From: Sceloporus undulatus | Taxonomy: Eukaryota; Chordata; Lepidosauria; Squamata; Phrynosomatidae | NCBI RefSeq assembly: GCF_019175285.1 | Contig: NC_056522.1 | Coordinates: 321,521,196-321,585,195 of the forward strand | DNA: 64,000 bases | Direction of reading: 5' to 3' | Shown: piece after piece, positions 53,760-64,000 of the stretch | Position numbering within the stretch: position 1 is the stretch's first letter | Layout of the letters: the number at the start of each line of letters is the position of its first letter | Notes under the pieces: model-generated | Seen by the model: only the letters and a program-made list of their open reading frames with translations | Databases searched by the model: none | Told to the model about the DNA's origin: nothing | Made by a program: the position numbers and the translations under genes

Positions 53760-54995
53760 GAATATAAAGGAAGAACGTGGGCTGTCTTGCTTCCATGGTG
53801 TCATAGGATTCCATTGGCCATCAGATTCTAGAACCTGTAATCCAACAATGTTTGGAGGGTCAAGATATCCCTACCTTTCTAATGAAAACTACATTTTAGT
53901 AGCCCTTGGGTTTTAATGGCTTATGTATCTTCCACTAAATCCTCATGAGCTGGGGGATAATAATAAGACCTCTGAAAAATGAATATGTGAAAAGTTATAG
54001 TCCTATGCAACATACCTATGGTTATCCTCTTGAGCCAATGAGATTTACTTCTTAAGAATTTATAATTGGATGGCCTTTTGCTTTTTTCTTCAGACAAGTT
54101 TTGTAGGGAAAGTCCATGCCCTTCAACGTTTTGCAGATGTAAACTAGGATATATGTGGCCAAACAAAATCAGTGTGGTCAAGATGGTAAAGTTACTAGTG
54201 ATGAAGAACACAAAACTAGGAGAGGCCATATACGTTTGCTGTTGCCTGAGTCTCCAGGGAAGGGGAAAATTCTGTTTCTTCCTCGCCCCACCACACAATA
54301 CATTAATGGTGTTCAAACTACTTTTGCCCTTTGAAATTAGTTTTCACCAGTTAAAAAGTAAAATGAAGAAAAAGGGGGATTAAAAGCAATTAAATGAGTG
54401 TGATGCAGGGGACTAATTCGGATGGTCCCTGCCCATTTGGGACAGTTGAAAAGTATGAAAGTCCATCTCTGCTTTTCTAAACTGGTCACATATTGAAATA
54501 TTCTTTGTCCATTGAATCCCTTTCAAGGTAACAAAGTACAAGCCTGTTCCTATTGCTTCATTTCACACAAGCAGGAAATGAAGATGTGAGATCTATAGCT
54601 CCCTGCTGCTCCAGACCCACAGCAAAGTCTCAGCTATTTTACTGATGTGGCTCTGAGTGTTTCAAATACAGCGTTTAAAATACAGTGCAGCACTTAACTG
54701 TGAAAACTTGGATTATTTAGCAATATCAAGCACAGTGGGCTCCCTTATTCATTTCTTTCAGGCTGAAAATTCGGAAGAGCTTTGTGGCACTTAAGAACAG
54801 TTTAGTAAAAAGAGTATTATTGTCAACCATGCTCAACCGGTTGAGGAAAAGGACTTGCTAAAAGCAATGTAATGAAGGAGAAAGATTATTAATTTTAAAC
54901 AGAATGGAATGAAATGGTATTCAACTATTCTGGTATCCAACTTGCACCTACAATACTTGGTATAGTGCACAAAGAGAAAGGAACACATTTTTATA
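53760..54995. other. Intergenic stretch, nothing recognised
   Basis: 53790-53880 resembles a palindromic MITE arm (CCAACAATGTTTGGAGGGTC). The rest is AT-rich and unassigned. Confidence 0.4.
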
Positions 54996-54999
54996 TTCA

Positions 55000-55200
55000 A
55001 TTAAAGTGTTCAAAAGCTCCCTCTTTCTGTCTGTGTGCACATGCATACTGGATTTTTTTTCTTTCAAAAGAAGAATTTTCCCAATTACAATCTACTTAGC
55101 AAAAATAGATTGTAATTGGGAAAATTCTTCTTTGAAAGAAAAAAAAATCCAGTATGCATGTGCACACAGACAGAAAGAGGGAGCTTATGAACACTTTAAT
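55000..55200. repeat. Near-perfect 95-bp inverted repeat with 11-nt loop
   Basis: Left arm 55000-55094 and right arm 55106-55200 are complementary except for one base change and two single-base run-length differences. The loop is CTTAGCAAAAA. The arms carry no transposon ends that I recognise, and flanking bases show no target duplication. Confidence 0.92.
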
Positions 55201-55247
55201 GGAAGCAATATGAGGTATTGTAAACCTCTGACAAGCAAAATGAAACG

Positions 55248-55464
55248 TCCTCTCTTACTTTCCAAACTCCAGCTTTCAGCCACAGTCATGCCCTCCCAAT
55301 ATGGCTATTGCCTATCTAGTGAAGATCAGTGGGGAAGGGGCATGGCAGAGCATCCAGTTCTTGTAGGTGCCTCCACAACCCCTTCCACCCTGCTCTCCAC
55401 AAGTAGCCAATAGCCATCTTGGGATGACTGTGGTTGAAAGTTGGAACTTGGAAAATAAGAGGGG
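55248..55464. repeat. Imperfect inverted repeat, arms about 65 bp
   Basis: GTCCTCTCTTACTTTCCAAA ... GCTTTCAGCCACAGTCATG pairs with CATCCCAAG-type text read back from 55464 (CCACAGTCATCC, CTTTCAACC). The centre at 55320-55399 is G+C-richer. Possibly a foldback MITE. Confidence 0.65.
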
Positions 55465-55726
55465 ACAAATACTTTCAACCTGTATGACAGAGTTTTGTAG
55501 TACCTTTTATTGCTCCTGGCAACTCTACCCCAAAATCAACCTTCCATTGGCTTCCTGTCCTTGAAGGGACTTTTGAAGCCCTGGGTGCATATAACTTCAG
55601 AGTTTCTTTTGTCTAGAATAAGACAAAAGCAACTCTTATTCTGTCATGTAGTACGAAACAAATTCTTCTATGACTCACTTTATCATTTCCAAATGGAGCA
55701 TGAAAATACAATGGAGGCACACTTGA

Positions 55727-58045
55727 ATCACAGAATCATAGAGTTGGAAGAGAGCACAAGAGTCATCCAGTCCAACCCCCTGACATGCAGGAAATCTAAA
55801 TCAAAGCATCCCCAACAGATGGCCATCCAGCCTCTGCTTAAAGACCTCCAAAGAAGGAGACTGCACTGTACTCTGAAAGAGTGTGTTCCACTGTCGAACA
55901 GCCCTTACTGTCAGAAGGTTCCTTCTAATGTTGAGGTGGAATCCCTTTTCCTGTAGCTTGCATCCATTGTTTCATGTCCTGTTCTCTGGAGCAGCAGAAA
56001 ACAAGCTAGCTCCCTCCTCAATATGACATCCTTTCAAATATTTAAACAGGGCTACCATGTCACCTTTTAACCTTCTCTTCTCCAGACTAAATATCCCCAG
56101 CTCCCTAATTGTTCTTCATAGGGCATGGTTTTCAGACCCTTCACCCGTTTGGTTGCCCTCCTTTGGACATGTTCCAGTTTCTCAACATCCTTTCTGAATT
56201 GTGGTGCCCAGAACTGGACACAATATTCCAGATGGACCAAAAAAAAAAAAAAAGCAGAATATAGTGGCACATTACTTCTCTTGATCTAGACACTACACTC
56301 TATTGATGCAGCCTAAAATTGCATTAGCTTTTTACCTGCCTCATCACACATTGTTCAATAGTGTTCAACTTGTGGTCTATTTGGACTCCTAGATCCTTCA
56401 CATGTAGTCTCCCTAAGTCAGGTGCCCCATCCTATATCATGCATTTTGTTTTTCTGCCTTAAGTGCCCCCCCTTTTTTGTGTTGAAATTCATTTGTTATC
56501 TTTGGCCCAGCTTTCTAGTCTATTCAGGTCATTTGAATTTTGACCGGTCCTCTGGGGTATTAGCTACTCCTCCTAATGGTGTCACTCTGCAAATTTAAGA
56601 TATCCCATTTCTGTCATCCAAGTCATTGATAAAGACGTTAAATAGCACTGGGCCCAGGACAGAGCCCTGTGGGACCCCCACTGGTCACTCTCTCCAGGAT
56701 GAAAGGAGCCATGTTGAGCACCCTTTGGGTTCGCCAGTCAACCAATTACAAATCCATGTAACAGTTACATTGTCTAGCCACATTCCACTAGTTTGCAAGA
56801 AGTGGGGTACCCGGTCAAAGCCTTACTGAAATCGAGAATACTATATCCACAGCAGCCTTCATCTAACAAGCTGGTAATTTATCAAAGAAAGAGATTAGGT
56901 TTGTCTGGCATGACTGGTTTCTCTCTGAAACCCATGTGACTTTTTGTGATGATGGCATTGCCTTCCAGATGTCACAGACTCTCAGTTTAATGATCGCTCT
57001 AGACTTCCGGGTATAGATGTCAGACTAACTGGAGGATAATTGTTGGGACCTCTTTTCCCCCTTTTTTGAAGAGGGGGGCAACGTTGGCCTCCTCCAGTCT
57101 GCTGGGACTTCTCTGTTCTCCAGGAGTTTTCAAAGATTATTTGCCAGGGCCTGATTACATTTGCCATTCTTTTAAAACCCTGGATGTAGTTCATTGGTCC
57201 TGGAGACTTATTCATTTAAACAAGGTATTCCTATACTATCTCTTGCTTATCTATGCTGAATTTCCTCTGTTCTGTCCTCTGCTCCATTATCCCAGGTTGA
57301 GCACCCTTTGCCTTTTCTGAGAAGACTGAGGCAAATAAGTGGTTTGAGTAATTCTGCCTTTTTCTGTACCCTGTTAGCATTTTGTCATCTTCTCCACGCA
57401 GTGGCCCTCCCATTTCCTTCTTCTTCCTTTTACTGTGGACATATCCAAACAAGGTTATGAGAGGTTATTGTTTTTAACCTCTCTAGCAAGCCTGAGTTCA
57501 TTCTGCGCTTAGCTTTCTGACTTTACCTCTACACATGCCTGCTATTTCTTTGAATTCCTTTTTCGTGATTTCCCCCTTTTTCCATTTTTATACATGTTCC
57601 ATTTAAAACTTAGTTCAGTTGATGTTTCTTAGTCACCTCCTGGTTTCTTGAGACACCTCCCATTTCTTTCTCACTGGACTGTACTGTTTTTTTAATTGTG
57701 TCTTCAGTATCTCCCTTTTGAGAAAGTCCCATCCGTCCTGAACTCCCTCTCTTTTAATATCCTGACCATAGGACCAACCCAGTACTCTCTAAGTTTACTG
57801 AATCCGCTCTCCTAAAGTCTAGGATGTGTGTCTGACTATGCCTGGCTTCCTTCCACTGTATTACAAACTCCAGGAGAACATGGTCACTTCCACCTAAGGA
57901 TCCCACCACTTGCACCCCAATTAACCAAGTCATCCGTTTGGTTAGGATCAGACTAAAATAAATTTGGACAATGAATTGCTCCAAGGCAAGTAAGGTATTG
58001 CGAGACCTTGAGGATTGGCTGAGTTTGAGACAGACTTAAACCTTA
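55727..58045 (-). mobile_element. CR1 LINE, about 2.3 kb, antisense and inactive
   Basis: Read on the minus strand, in order: DFRRADSVNLEST near 57820, MNKSPGPMNYIQG near 57210, IIFENSWRTEKSQQTGGG, NNYPPVSLTSIPG, an RT block reading LDFSKAFD near 56830, PQGSVLGPVLFNVFINDLD near 56650, then [20 protein letters not shown] near 56200. The 3' UTR finishes at 55727. Several frame changes. The far end is interrupted by the MITE at 58050. Confidence 0.92.
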
Positions 58046-58049
58046 TGAT

Positions 58050-58384
58050 GGCGGGTACAGACCGCCGCCGCCGCCATTTGCTCCGCGCGGAGCCGCAGCA
58101 GCCAAACCGCGCGACCCCGCGTGGACAAAAAAGAAGCTCCATTCGGAGCTTCTTTTGCGGCGCCTCAATGACGTCGCGAGGCGCCTGGCGCGGACTCGCG
58201 ACGTCATAGGCGCCGCGACACGTCTGGACCTGTGGCGCAGTACGTAAAGAGGGCGGGCCCATGTAAAGGGGCACCGCCACTTTGTACGTATACAATACGT
58301 ACTAGGGTTAGGGGGGTGCGGAAGCACCGCCCCTTCCTAACCCTAGTACTTTGTATACTACTAAATGGTGGTTTGTATCCCGCC
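58050..58384. mobile_element. GC-rich Harbinger-like MITE with 3-bp target duplication
   Basis: Ends GGCGGGTACAGACCGCC and (inverted) GGCGGGATACAAACCACC; GAT flanks both sides (58047-58049, 58385-58387). The interior is unusually CpG-rich for this window and holds two strong hairpins: AGAAGCTCCATTCGGAGCTT near 58131 and GTACTAGGGTTAGG paired with CCTAACCCTAGTAC around 58297-58350. Confidence 0.75.
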
Positions 58385-58406
58385 GATATTCTTCTCACAA
58401 TATGGA

Positions 58407-58623
58407 GGCCTGTTACAGACTGCCAAAAAAAGCTGCTTCGGGTCTCTTTGAAGGTATGCATTTAAATGATGCAGGTCCTAAGAGTCCGAGGTTGCACCAA
58501 AGCCACACTCCATTCCTAAGCATAGAGTGCGCTTTGTGGCAGCTTTTGGATTCTTAGGATGCATCATTTAAATACAGACCTCCAAAGAGGCCGAAGCAGC
58601 TATTTTGGCAGTCTGAATAGGCC
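58407..58623. mobile_element. Harbinger-like palindromic MITE
   Basis: Ends GGCCTGTTACAGACTGCCAA and (inverted) GGCCTATTCAGACTGCCAAA. Internal arms AGCTGCTTCGGGTCTCTTTG and CAAAGAGGCCGAAGCAGCT are complementary. Same family as 8661-8857, and shares the ACAGAC end motif with its neighbour at 58050. Confidence 0.8.
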
Positions 58624-58854
58624 GAGCAACCTATTAAGTAACTATAAAAGTAACTGCAAAAGTTACAAGTTATACTATAAAAGGAATGAAATTATCTGTC
58701 ATTAAATTACAGCAATATAGTAATGCAACTATACCATTGCTCTTGGGAAAGGGGCCAATTAGAAGGATTTAGTTATTTTTAAGCAGTCAGTTCCAAACTG
58801 ACGATATAACCTTTTCCTTTCTAAATTTGCCTCGGAATGTAGTGTAGTCTCCTT

Positions 58855-58995
58855 CCTTTGAGGTCTTTAAGCAGAGGCTGGATGGCCATCTGTTGGGGAT
58901 GCTTTGATTTGGATTTCCTGCATGGCAGGGGTTTGGACTGGATGGCCCGTGCGGTCTCTTCCAACTATGATTCTATGATTCTATGATTCTATGAA
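58855..58995 (+). mobile_element. CR1 LINE 3' end with octamer tail
   Basis: GAGGTCTTTAAGCAGAGGCT, GGGTTTGGACTGGATGGCCC, then three copies of ATTCTATG. Confidence 0.92.
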
Positions 58996-59055
58996 ATTCC
59001 CTTTTCCTAACGCTTGCAAATCAGGTTCCTTTAAGGATGGGGAGGGAGAACATAT

Positions 59056-59157
59056 GGCTCTCCAGATATTGTTGGACTGCAAGTCCCATCATCCTTAAAC
59101 ACTAGCTGTGTTGGCTAAGATGAATGGGAATTGTAGTCTAGCAACATCTGAAGAGCC
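59056..59157. mobile_element. Short foldback MITE
   Basis: GGCTCTCCAGATATTGTTGG and CTAGCAACATCTGAAGAGCC are inverted copies around a short centre. A similar arm occurs near 43110-43215. Confidence 0.7.
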
Positions 59158-59159
59158 AA

Positions 59160-60620
59160 AAGTTCTCTAGCCTTGTTTTAAGAAAATCAACTCCATATAG
59201 ATACAACTGTCAGACTTGGTTTTTTTTTCCTAGGAGACTTCTGCCTATCTCTTTTTAGGATAGTTTTCAAATAAAATTTGTCTAGGTTAGACAAACTGCT
59301 TCAAGCAAAAATGGAAACCCTGCTGTTTAAAAAGGATTGGTATTGATATAGTTAGCTCATTCTTTCTCCATGGGAAGCTTTGCAGAGAATTGCTCTTAAA
59401 AACAAGAAATGTTTGAACACAATGTTAAATTGTTATTTCAACATTGTTACCCCACTGAAATTAGTGTTCAGAATAAAAAGTTTGAGATGTTTAGAATAAA
59501 AAGTTGAATTTTGAAATGTATACTGTACATTTAATAGGCAGAATAATTATCAGGATAGGTAACAACAAGAATAAAAAAAACTGTTCAGGTCAGAGGAAAT
59601 GGCTAATTTCTAGCACAAAGAAACTGAAACATATCTGAAATTAATAAACTGAACTGAACATCTTTGCCTTCACAATGTCAGAAGATCCCAGAGAAGAATG
59701 GCATTCCTAGTTCATGCTGACTGTTTAAATGTTAGTGCTTCTTTACGATATTGTTTGCAGTTCCAATGAACTTCTGAAGGTTCCGTTTCAGCTGGCTGAA
59801 GATCTTTTGTTCAGTTTTAGTGTGTTCTGCCAACTGAACCTGTCCAGTCAGTAGTAAGCAAGCACAGCAGAGTTTGAGTTCCTTTCCAATAATTATGCAT
59901 AGTATTGCAACCATGCACCATAAACTTAATTATGAGATTTTTATTAGTGTTTGTATCTTTGTTTGTTTTGATGGTCTGTGTTTTAGGATAAAACTAAATT
60001 TTCTCCCAATACTGAGACTCAAAAGTTGCTTAGAAAAATTAAAACAAATACAGTTAAAAGCACTTACAGATACATAAGGACAAAAGCATATAACAATTAA
60101 TTGCTAAAATGCAATTAAACTCTCGATAGAATTAAAGCTATTTTTTTAAAATCAAGGAAAAGACAAACATCTGAAACACATCACTAGTTATTAAAGCCCT
60201 AACATTTACTTCCTAAAAGCATGTTGGGACCAAAAATGTTTCCGTTATGAAAAGACAGGGGGGAATATATGACCCTGCAGAGTTTTGGATTATAGCTCCC
60301 AAACTGCTTTATCATCAGTCACAATAGGTGGGGCTTCTGGGATCTGATATTCAAAGCATGTAGACAATAAAATGTCTCCTACCCCTGTTTTAAATTATTG
60401 ATGGCAATGTTTGATTTTTAAACCCTCTTTGCAGTGTGGGATATGTGGATGACACTGAGAGAGAGTTATTGCTAGAGAGGGAAGAGCTATGTTTTCACTC
60501 CCCAAGATATGTATTGTCTTCAAAAAATCTCCCCATCCCTCATTTTGTTGCTGTTGTTAAAATGATTGGGAATAAGAACTCTGTAGAACTCTTGGAGGTC
60601 ACTCTGTGATCTCCAAGTAG
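59160..60620. other. Intergenic stretch, nothing recognised
   Basis: AT-rich, no supported gene. A MITE-like arm lies near 60283-60360. Confidence 0.4.
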
Positions 60621-60624
60621 CCCC

Positions 60625-60832
60625 AGGGGACCTTTACATTAAGGAGTTATACCACTGTAATGGCTCCATCTTCCAGAATACTGGGATTTGCAGTTAAGGG
60701 CAGGGAATTTAGAACTGTCTGCCAGAGTGGTCTAGTGCCCCACCAAATTACACACTTTAGAACTGCATGGGATGCAGTCATGGCAAACAAAGTGGAATCA
60801 TAGTGCTATAATTGTGTGAAAAGGTCCCAGTC
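60625..60832. mobile_element. hAT-type MITE, second family
   Basis: CCTTTACATTAAGGAGTTAT near the start, AGTGGAATCATAGTGCTATA in the right arm, AATTGTGTGAAAAGGTCCC at the end. Confidence 0.7.
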
Positions 60833-61002
60833 CTTCTCTTCCATTTCATCTTTCCCACATCTTTCCCAGTGATCCTAAGAAAGTTTTATGCTGACCATGT
60901 GCTGCAATAAATCATTCATTCAGTAGGGAAAGGGCATTATGAACTGTGGGTGTGAAAAGTTGCTTTTGGCGAAGAGTAATAATCTATATGGGCTAAATAA
61001 CA

Positions 61003-61228
61003 TAAACGCACCAGGTTCCATCTAATCTTGAAAAGTAAACAGGGACAGCTCTGGTAATTACTTGGATGGGAGACCACCAAAAAATACCAGGTGCTATAGG
61101 CTATATTTCAGAGGAAGGAACTGGAAAAAATACCTCTGAATATTCCTTGCCTAAGAAAACCCTATGAAATTAATGGAATCGCCATAGGTTGGCAGGTGAC
61201 ATGAAGGAGCACACAAACACACACAATC
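61003..61228 (+). mobile_element. 5S-rRNA-derived SINE with Sauria-type body
   Basis: The head keeps the 5S rRNA internal promoter text: CTTGGATGGGAGACCACC, ATACCAGGTGCTATAGGCT. The body TATTCCTTGCCTAAGAAAAC and tail GCCATAGGTTGGCAGGTGAC, then CACACAAACACACAC, are of the Sauria/Bov-B type. Confidence 0.9.
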
Positions 61229-61369
61229 ATCTGTATCATTTGTATGCAGACAACATACACCTAGTTAATATGAGGGGGTCTCAGAGGAGGTGACATGTCA
61301 AAGCAGAATTATAGCCTTTGGGAATATGTTTATATCGGTTCACTTAGAGACCCCTCAGAAGAAACTGAC

Positions 61370-61730
61370 CATTAATTAGCTTCTTTATCTATTTCCATGT
61401 GGATTTCCTCCCCAGACTAATTAAAAGCTATCATTATCATAGCAGTGACAAATTAGGCCATGCATATCATTTGCAATTTGCATTTATGTATACAGAGGAC
61501 ATATTACCAATCCTAGCCAGCTCCTACAGGATGCAAACCTTTTAATCAAGTTAATAATTTGTGTCCTTTTGGAGCACAGAGATATTTTCTGTTTAATACA
61601 CTGCACAGATTCACATGAAGCTACTAATGACGTTTTGACACCAAGGAACAGATATTATTATTCATCATCTTCCAACTAAGACTTTTCTCTGATGATATTT
61701 TAAATATATTTTAAGGAAAGTTGTTCCAGG
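61370..61730. promoter_or_regulatory. Candidate conserved noncoding element
   Basis: Repeat-free AT-rich stretch dense in homeodomain-type cores (ATTAATTAGC, GACTAATTAAAAG, TCAAGTTAATAAT) plus TTTGCAATTTGCAT, which holds an ATTTGCAT octamer. Its appearance only; conservation cannot be tested here. Confidence 0.25.
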
Positions 61731-61939
61731 TACAGTATTAATTTACATTTAAACCAACTGGCTATGTTAATCTTAAAATTATGCTGTGTGCTATCCTGCA
61801 CTGACTGTTCTTGCATTCTTTGTAATTAGCAGTGTGTTTTATCGCATTCTTACTTCCTGCTCTTAGCTGGCAAATTCCTTTGCTGGAGGTAGAACTGAAT
61901 CACCTTTATTTATGATCAGCTACTATTGTCAAAAGGGAC

Positions 61940-62285
61940 ATGGTGGCTTAGTGGTTAAGATGCCAATTCTGATTATCTTTAGGTCGGAGGTTTGGCAGTT
62001 TGAGGCCCAAGTGCTGCATGACGGAGTGAGCTGCCATCACTAGTCCCAGATTCTGCCATCACTAATCCCAACCTAGCAGTTTGAAAGCACATAAAAGTGC
62101 AAATAGATAAATATATACTACTTTGGTGAGAAAGTAACAGCGTACCATGCAGTTATGCTGGCCACATGACCACAGAGCCATCTTCGGACAACACTGAGTC
62201 TTCGGCTTAGTAACAGAGACAAGTACTGCCCCCTACAGTAGGTTACAACTAGACATTCATGTCAAGGGGAAATATTTATCTTTAC
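61940..62285 (+). mobile_element. tRNA-derived SINE, third family
   Basis: Head GTGGCTTAGTGGTTAAGATG, body CTAGCAGTTTGAAAGCACAT and TGCTGGCCACATGACCACAG, end CAAGGGGAAATATTTATCTT. Plus-strand counterpart of 51660-51992. Confidence 0.88.
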
Positions 62286-62289
62286 TTTT

Positions 62290-62415
62290 GTCAAGAGCTA
62301 GAGTGGTATAGTGGTTTGACCAATGGACTATGACTCTGGAGCTCAGGACTGGAATCCCTGTTTGACCATGGAAATGTACTGGTTGACCTTAGGCAAGTGA
62401 CACTGTCTCAGCCTA
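62290..62415 (+). mobile_element. Sauria-type SINE, 5' half only
   Basis: GTGGTATAGTGGTTTGACCA, then CTTAGGCAAGTGACACTGTC. The body and tail are missing. Confidence 0.7.
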
Positions 62416-62637
62416 CTGTGCAATATTATCACAGTGATATATCGGTACCACCAGTACTTATGCTTTGCTACATGATGTCATTGGTGTCCTTGAGATGTCC
62501 TGTCATAGTGCCATTGCAAATATGCATTTTTTTCATGCTGTCAATAATCATTAATGATCCCCTTTCTTGCTACCAAACAGCAACCTTTTGTGCTGTGAAA
62601 CACCCATTGTACTTCCTTTCATGAAAATTCCCCAATG

Positions 62638-62860
62638 ATTCTGGTGGCGCAGTGGTTACGTGCCAGTACTGCTGCCACAAGATTGTGAGTTCAATCCCAA
62701 GCAGTGCTCCAGGGTCCATTTAGCCTTCCATCTTTTTGTAGGTCAATAAAATGAGTATCCAGCTTGTTGGGGGCAATTGACTAACACATTGTAAACTGCT
62801 TAGGGAGTGTTAGTTCACTGATAAGTGATATAGAAATGTACTTGCTGTTGCTATTGCAAT
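62638..62860 (+). mobile_element. tRNA-derived SINE (GCAGTGGTT type), full length
   Basis: GGTGGCGCAGTGGTTACGTG head, GAGTATCCAGCTTGTTGGGG, AAACTGCTTAGGGAGTG, and tail ATAGAAATGTACTTGCTGTT. Confidence 0.92.
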
Positions 62861-62864
62861 GTGG

Positions 62865-64000
62865 TATTACCCTAAGACCAAACCACTGATCATATCAAGT
62901 TAATATTAAAAGAAATGCTGGGTTAAGTGATCCCACTGTGGAAGCCTGGCCACTTTACCCTTGGACAACTGGTTGGTGCTAGCAAGGGAGCAAGGAAGGC
63001 ACCCTCTATGATGATATCTCCTGAGGCACCAGCATAATCCTTTTTGTCTTTAGAGGGTGACAGTAGCTCATGGCCAAAAAAGGTGACTGCTTGTGCATAC
63101 ACAGGACAGGGATGTTCTGGCAAGGAATGCAAATCCTTTTGTCTGAGGTATTCACACCAATCACCCGAGCATTTACCTCAACACTTGACCATTTTTTTCC
63201 TCCTGAGAAACCATTTAGCAAGAATCTAATCCTTTCATTCCTTGGTTTCTGCCCCCAGGAAAAGTTTTGGGTATAAATATTAGTGCTTAAACAACAATTC
63301 CTTGGTCTAGTTTACAAGTAGGCAGGGATGCTATTGGTTTGACTAGACTAGACTCCTCAATACGGCTGCCGCCCCACTTCCCATGGTGGCTATTGAGCCT
63401 TCTCCATTCTAGACTCCTATTGATTTGAACCATGATCCATGGTCAGTAATGTATCACCATTACCAAGGCCCCCACTATTCCAGTTCTCCCACCTTTGCTT
63501 CTTAGTTCTTGTGTGTGTGAGAGTGTATATGTGTTGATAATTTCTATAATAAAAATATGAAAACATATTTGGATTTGGTTCTGGAATCCTGTGTGATTTG
63601 GAACTGGTATAAGCAGGGTTGGTCCCAAGGCTGAGCTTGTCTTGGCCAAAATTTGTGGGTGCCATCCCAGGACCTCTAGCATTTTGAGTAACAGTGGGTG
63701 TGGGCAGTTTATTCCTCTCTCAAAGATTCTCCAGGATATCTGAGCAGGGAATCCACAGACCACTTCCAATAATTGGGTGACCAAGACCATTTTTATGGCA
63801 TGTTTAATTTAATTTTAAAAACCCTCCTTCTGTTGTGCCATTGCAATATCATATTATAGTGCCTTAATGTTTTAGCATTGCAATTTAACAACTTAATTAA
63901 ACTTTCCACCAGGACGATACATGACTAGTCCACAAGTTTGTTTCTCCCTGCCCCCAGCATATGCCAGGGCAATGGAAGAGGTAAGCTGGAGGATGCAAGA
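62865..64000. other. Intergenic end of window, nothing recognised
   Basis: No gene or repeat family that I can support; open frames here show no family resemblance or splice signals. Confidence 0.4.

Overview
The window is about 64 kb of vertebrate chromosome, best explained as a squamate reptile, probably an iguanian lizard. The call rests on the repeats: SINEs with a Bov-B-derived tail (Sauria type), a 5S-rRNA-headed SINE, Bov-B/RTE, CR1 and L2 LINEs ending in ATT-rich tails, many short hAT, Tigger-like and Harbinger-like MITEs, and a copy matching the horizontally transferred hAT element SPIN. Species assignment is inference; no database was searched.

Three host protein genes can be read. 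(1) On the minus strand, about 1.2-11.6 kb, is a seven-exon protein-L-isoaspartate O-methyltransferase (225 aa from the Met-Ala-Trp start). It is clearly of the PCMT1 family, but its divergence from PCMT1 and its position beside CCDC32 suggest a separate paralogue (PCMT-like/PCMTL). (2) On the plus strand, about 11.7-18.6 kb and beyond, is CCDC32 (176 aa, three coding exons), an AP2-adaptor assembly factor. The two genes are head to head and share a GC-rich start region with NRF1-, ETS- and YY1-like sites near 11.58-11.70 kb. A second CCAAT-box and G-run block lies near 12.2-12.4 kb. (3) At 44,616-45,737 (+) is an uninterrupted 373-aa class A GPCR of the prolactin-releasing-peptide receptor family (PRLHR-like), sitting alone in repeat-rich DNA.

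Layout: 0-1.2 kb holds a SPIN copy and unassigned DNA. 1.2-11.6 kb is the methyltransferase gene; its intron near 6.3-7.05 kb holds nested MITEs and a patchwork of copied pieces of exon 4. 11.6-21.5 kb is CCDC32 with a Bov-B fragment in its last intron. 21.5-44 kb is intergenic or accessory DNA with LINE, SINE and MITE copies, one orphan exon-like ORF (31.44-31.66 kb, minus) and a 603-bp inverted-repeat retroelement inserted into a SINE (43.4-44.0 kb). 44.6-45.7 kb is the GPCR. 47.8-51.2 kb is a broken Ty3/Gypsy-type LTR element carrying an L2 insertion. 52-58 kb has L2, SINE, a near-perfect 95-bp palindrome and a 2.3-kb antisense CR1. 58.0-58.6 kb has two Harbinger-like MITEs side by side. 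58.6-64 kb is intergenic with SINEs and one AT-rich stretch that resembles a conserved noncoding element.

The three genes have no evident shared pathway; only the first two are likely linked, through a bidirectional promoter. No CRISPR, operon, rRNA gene or functional tRNA gene was seen.
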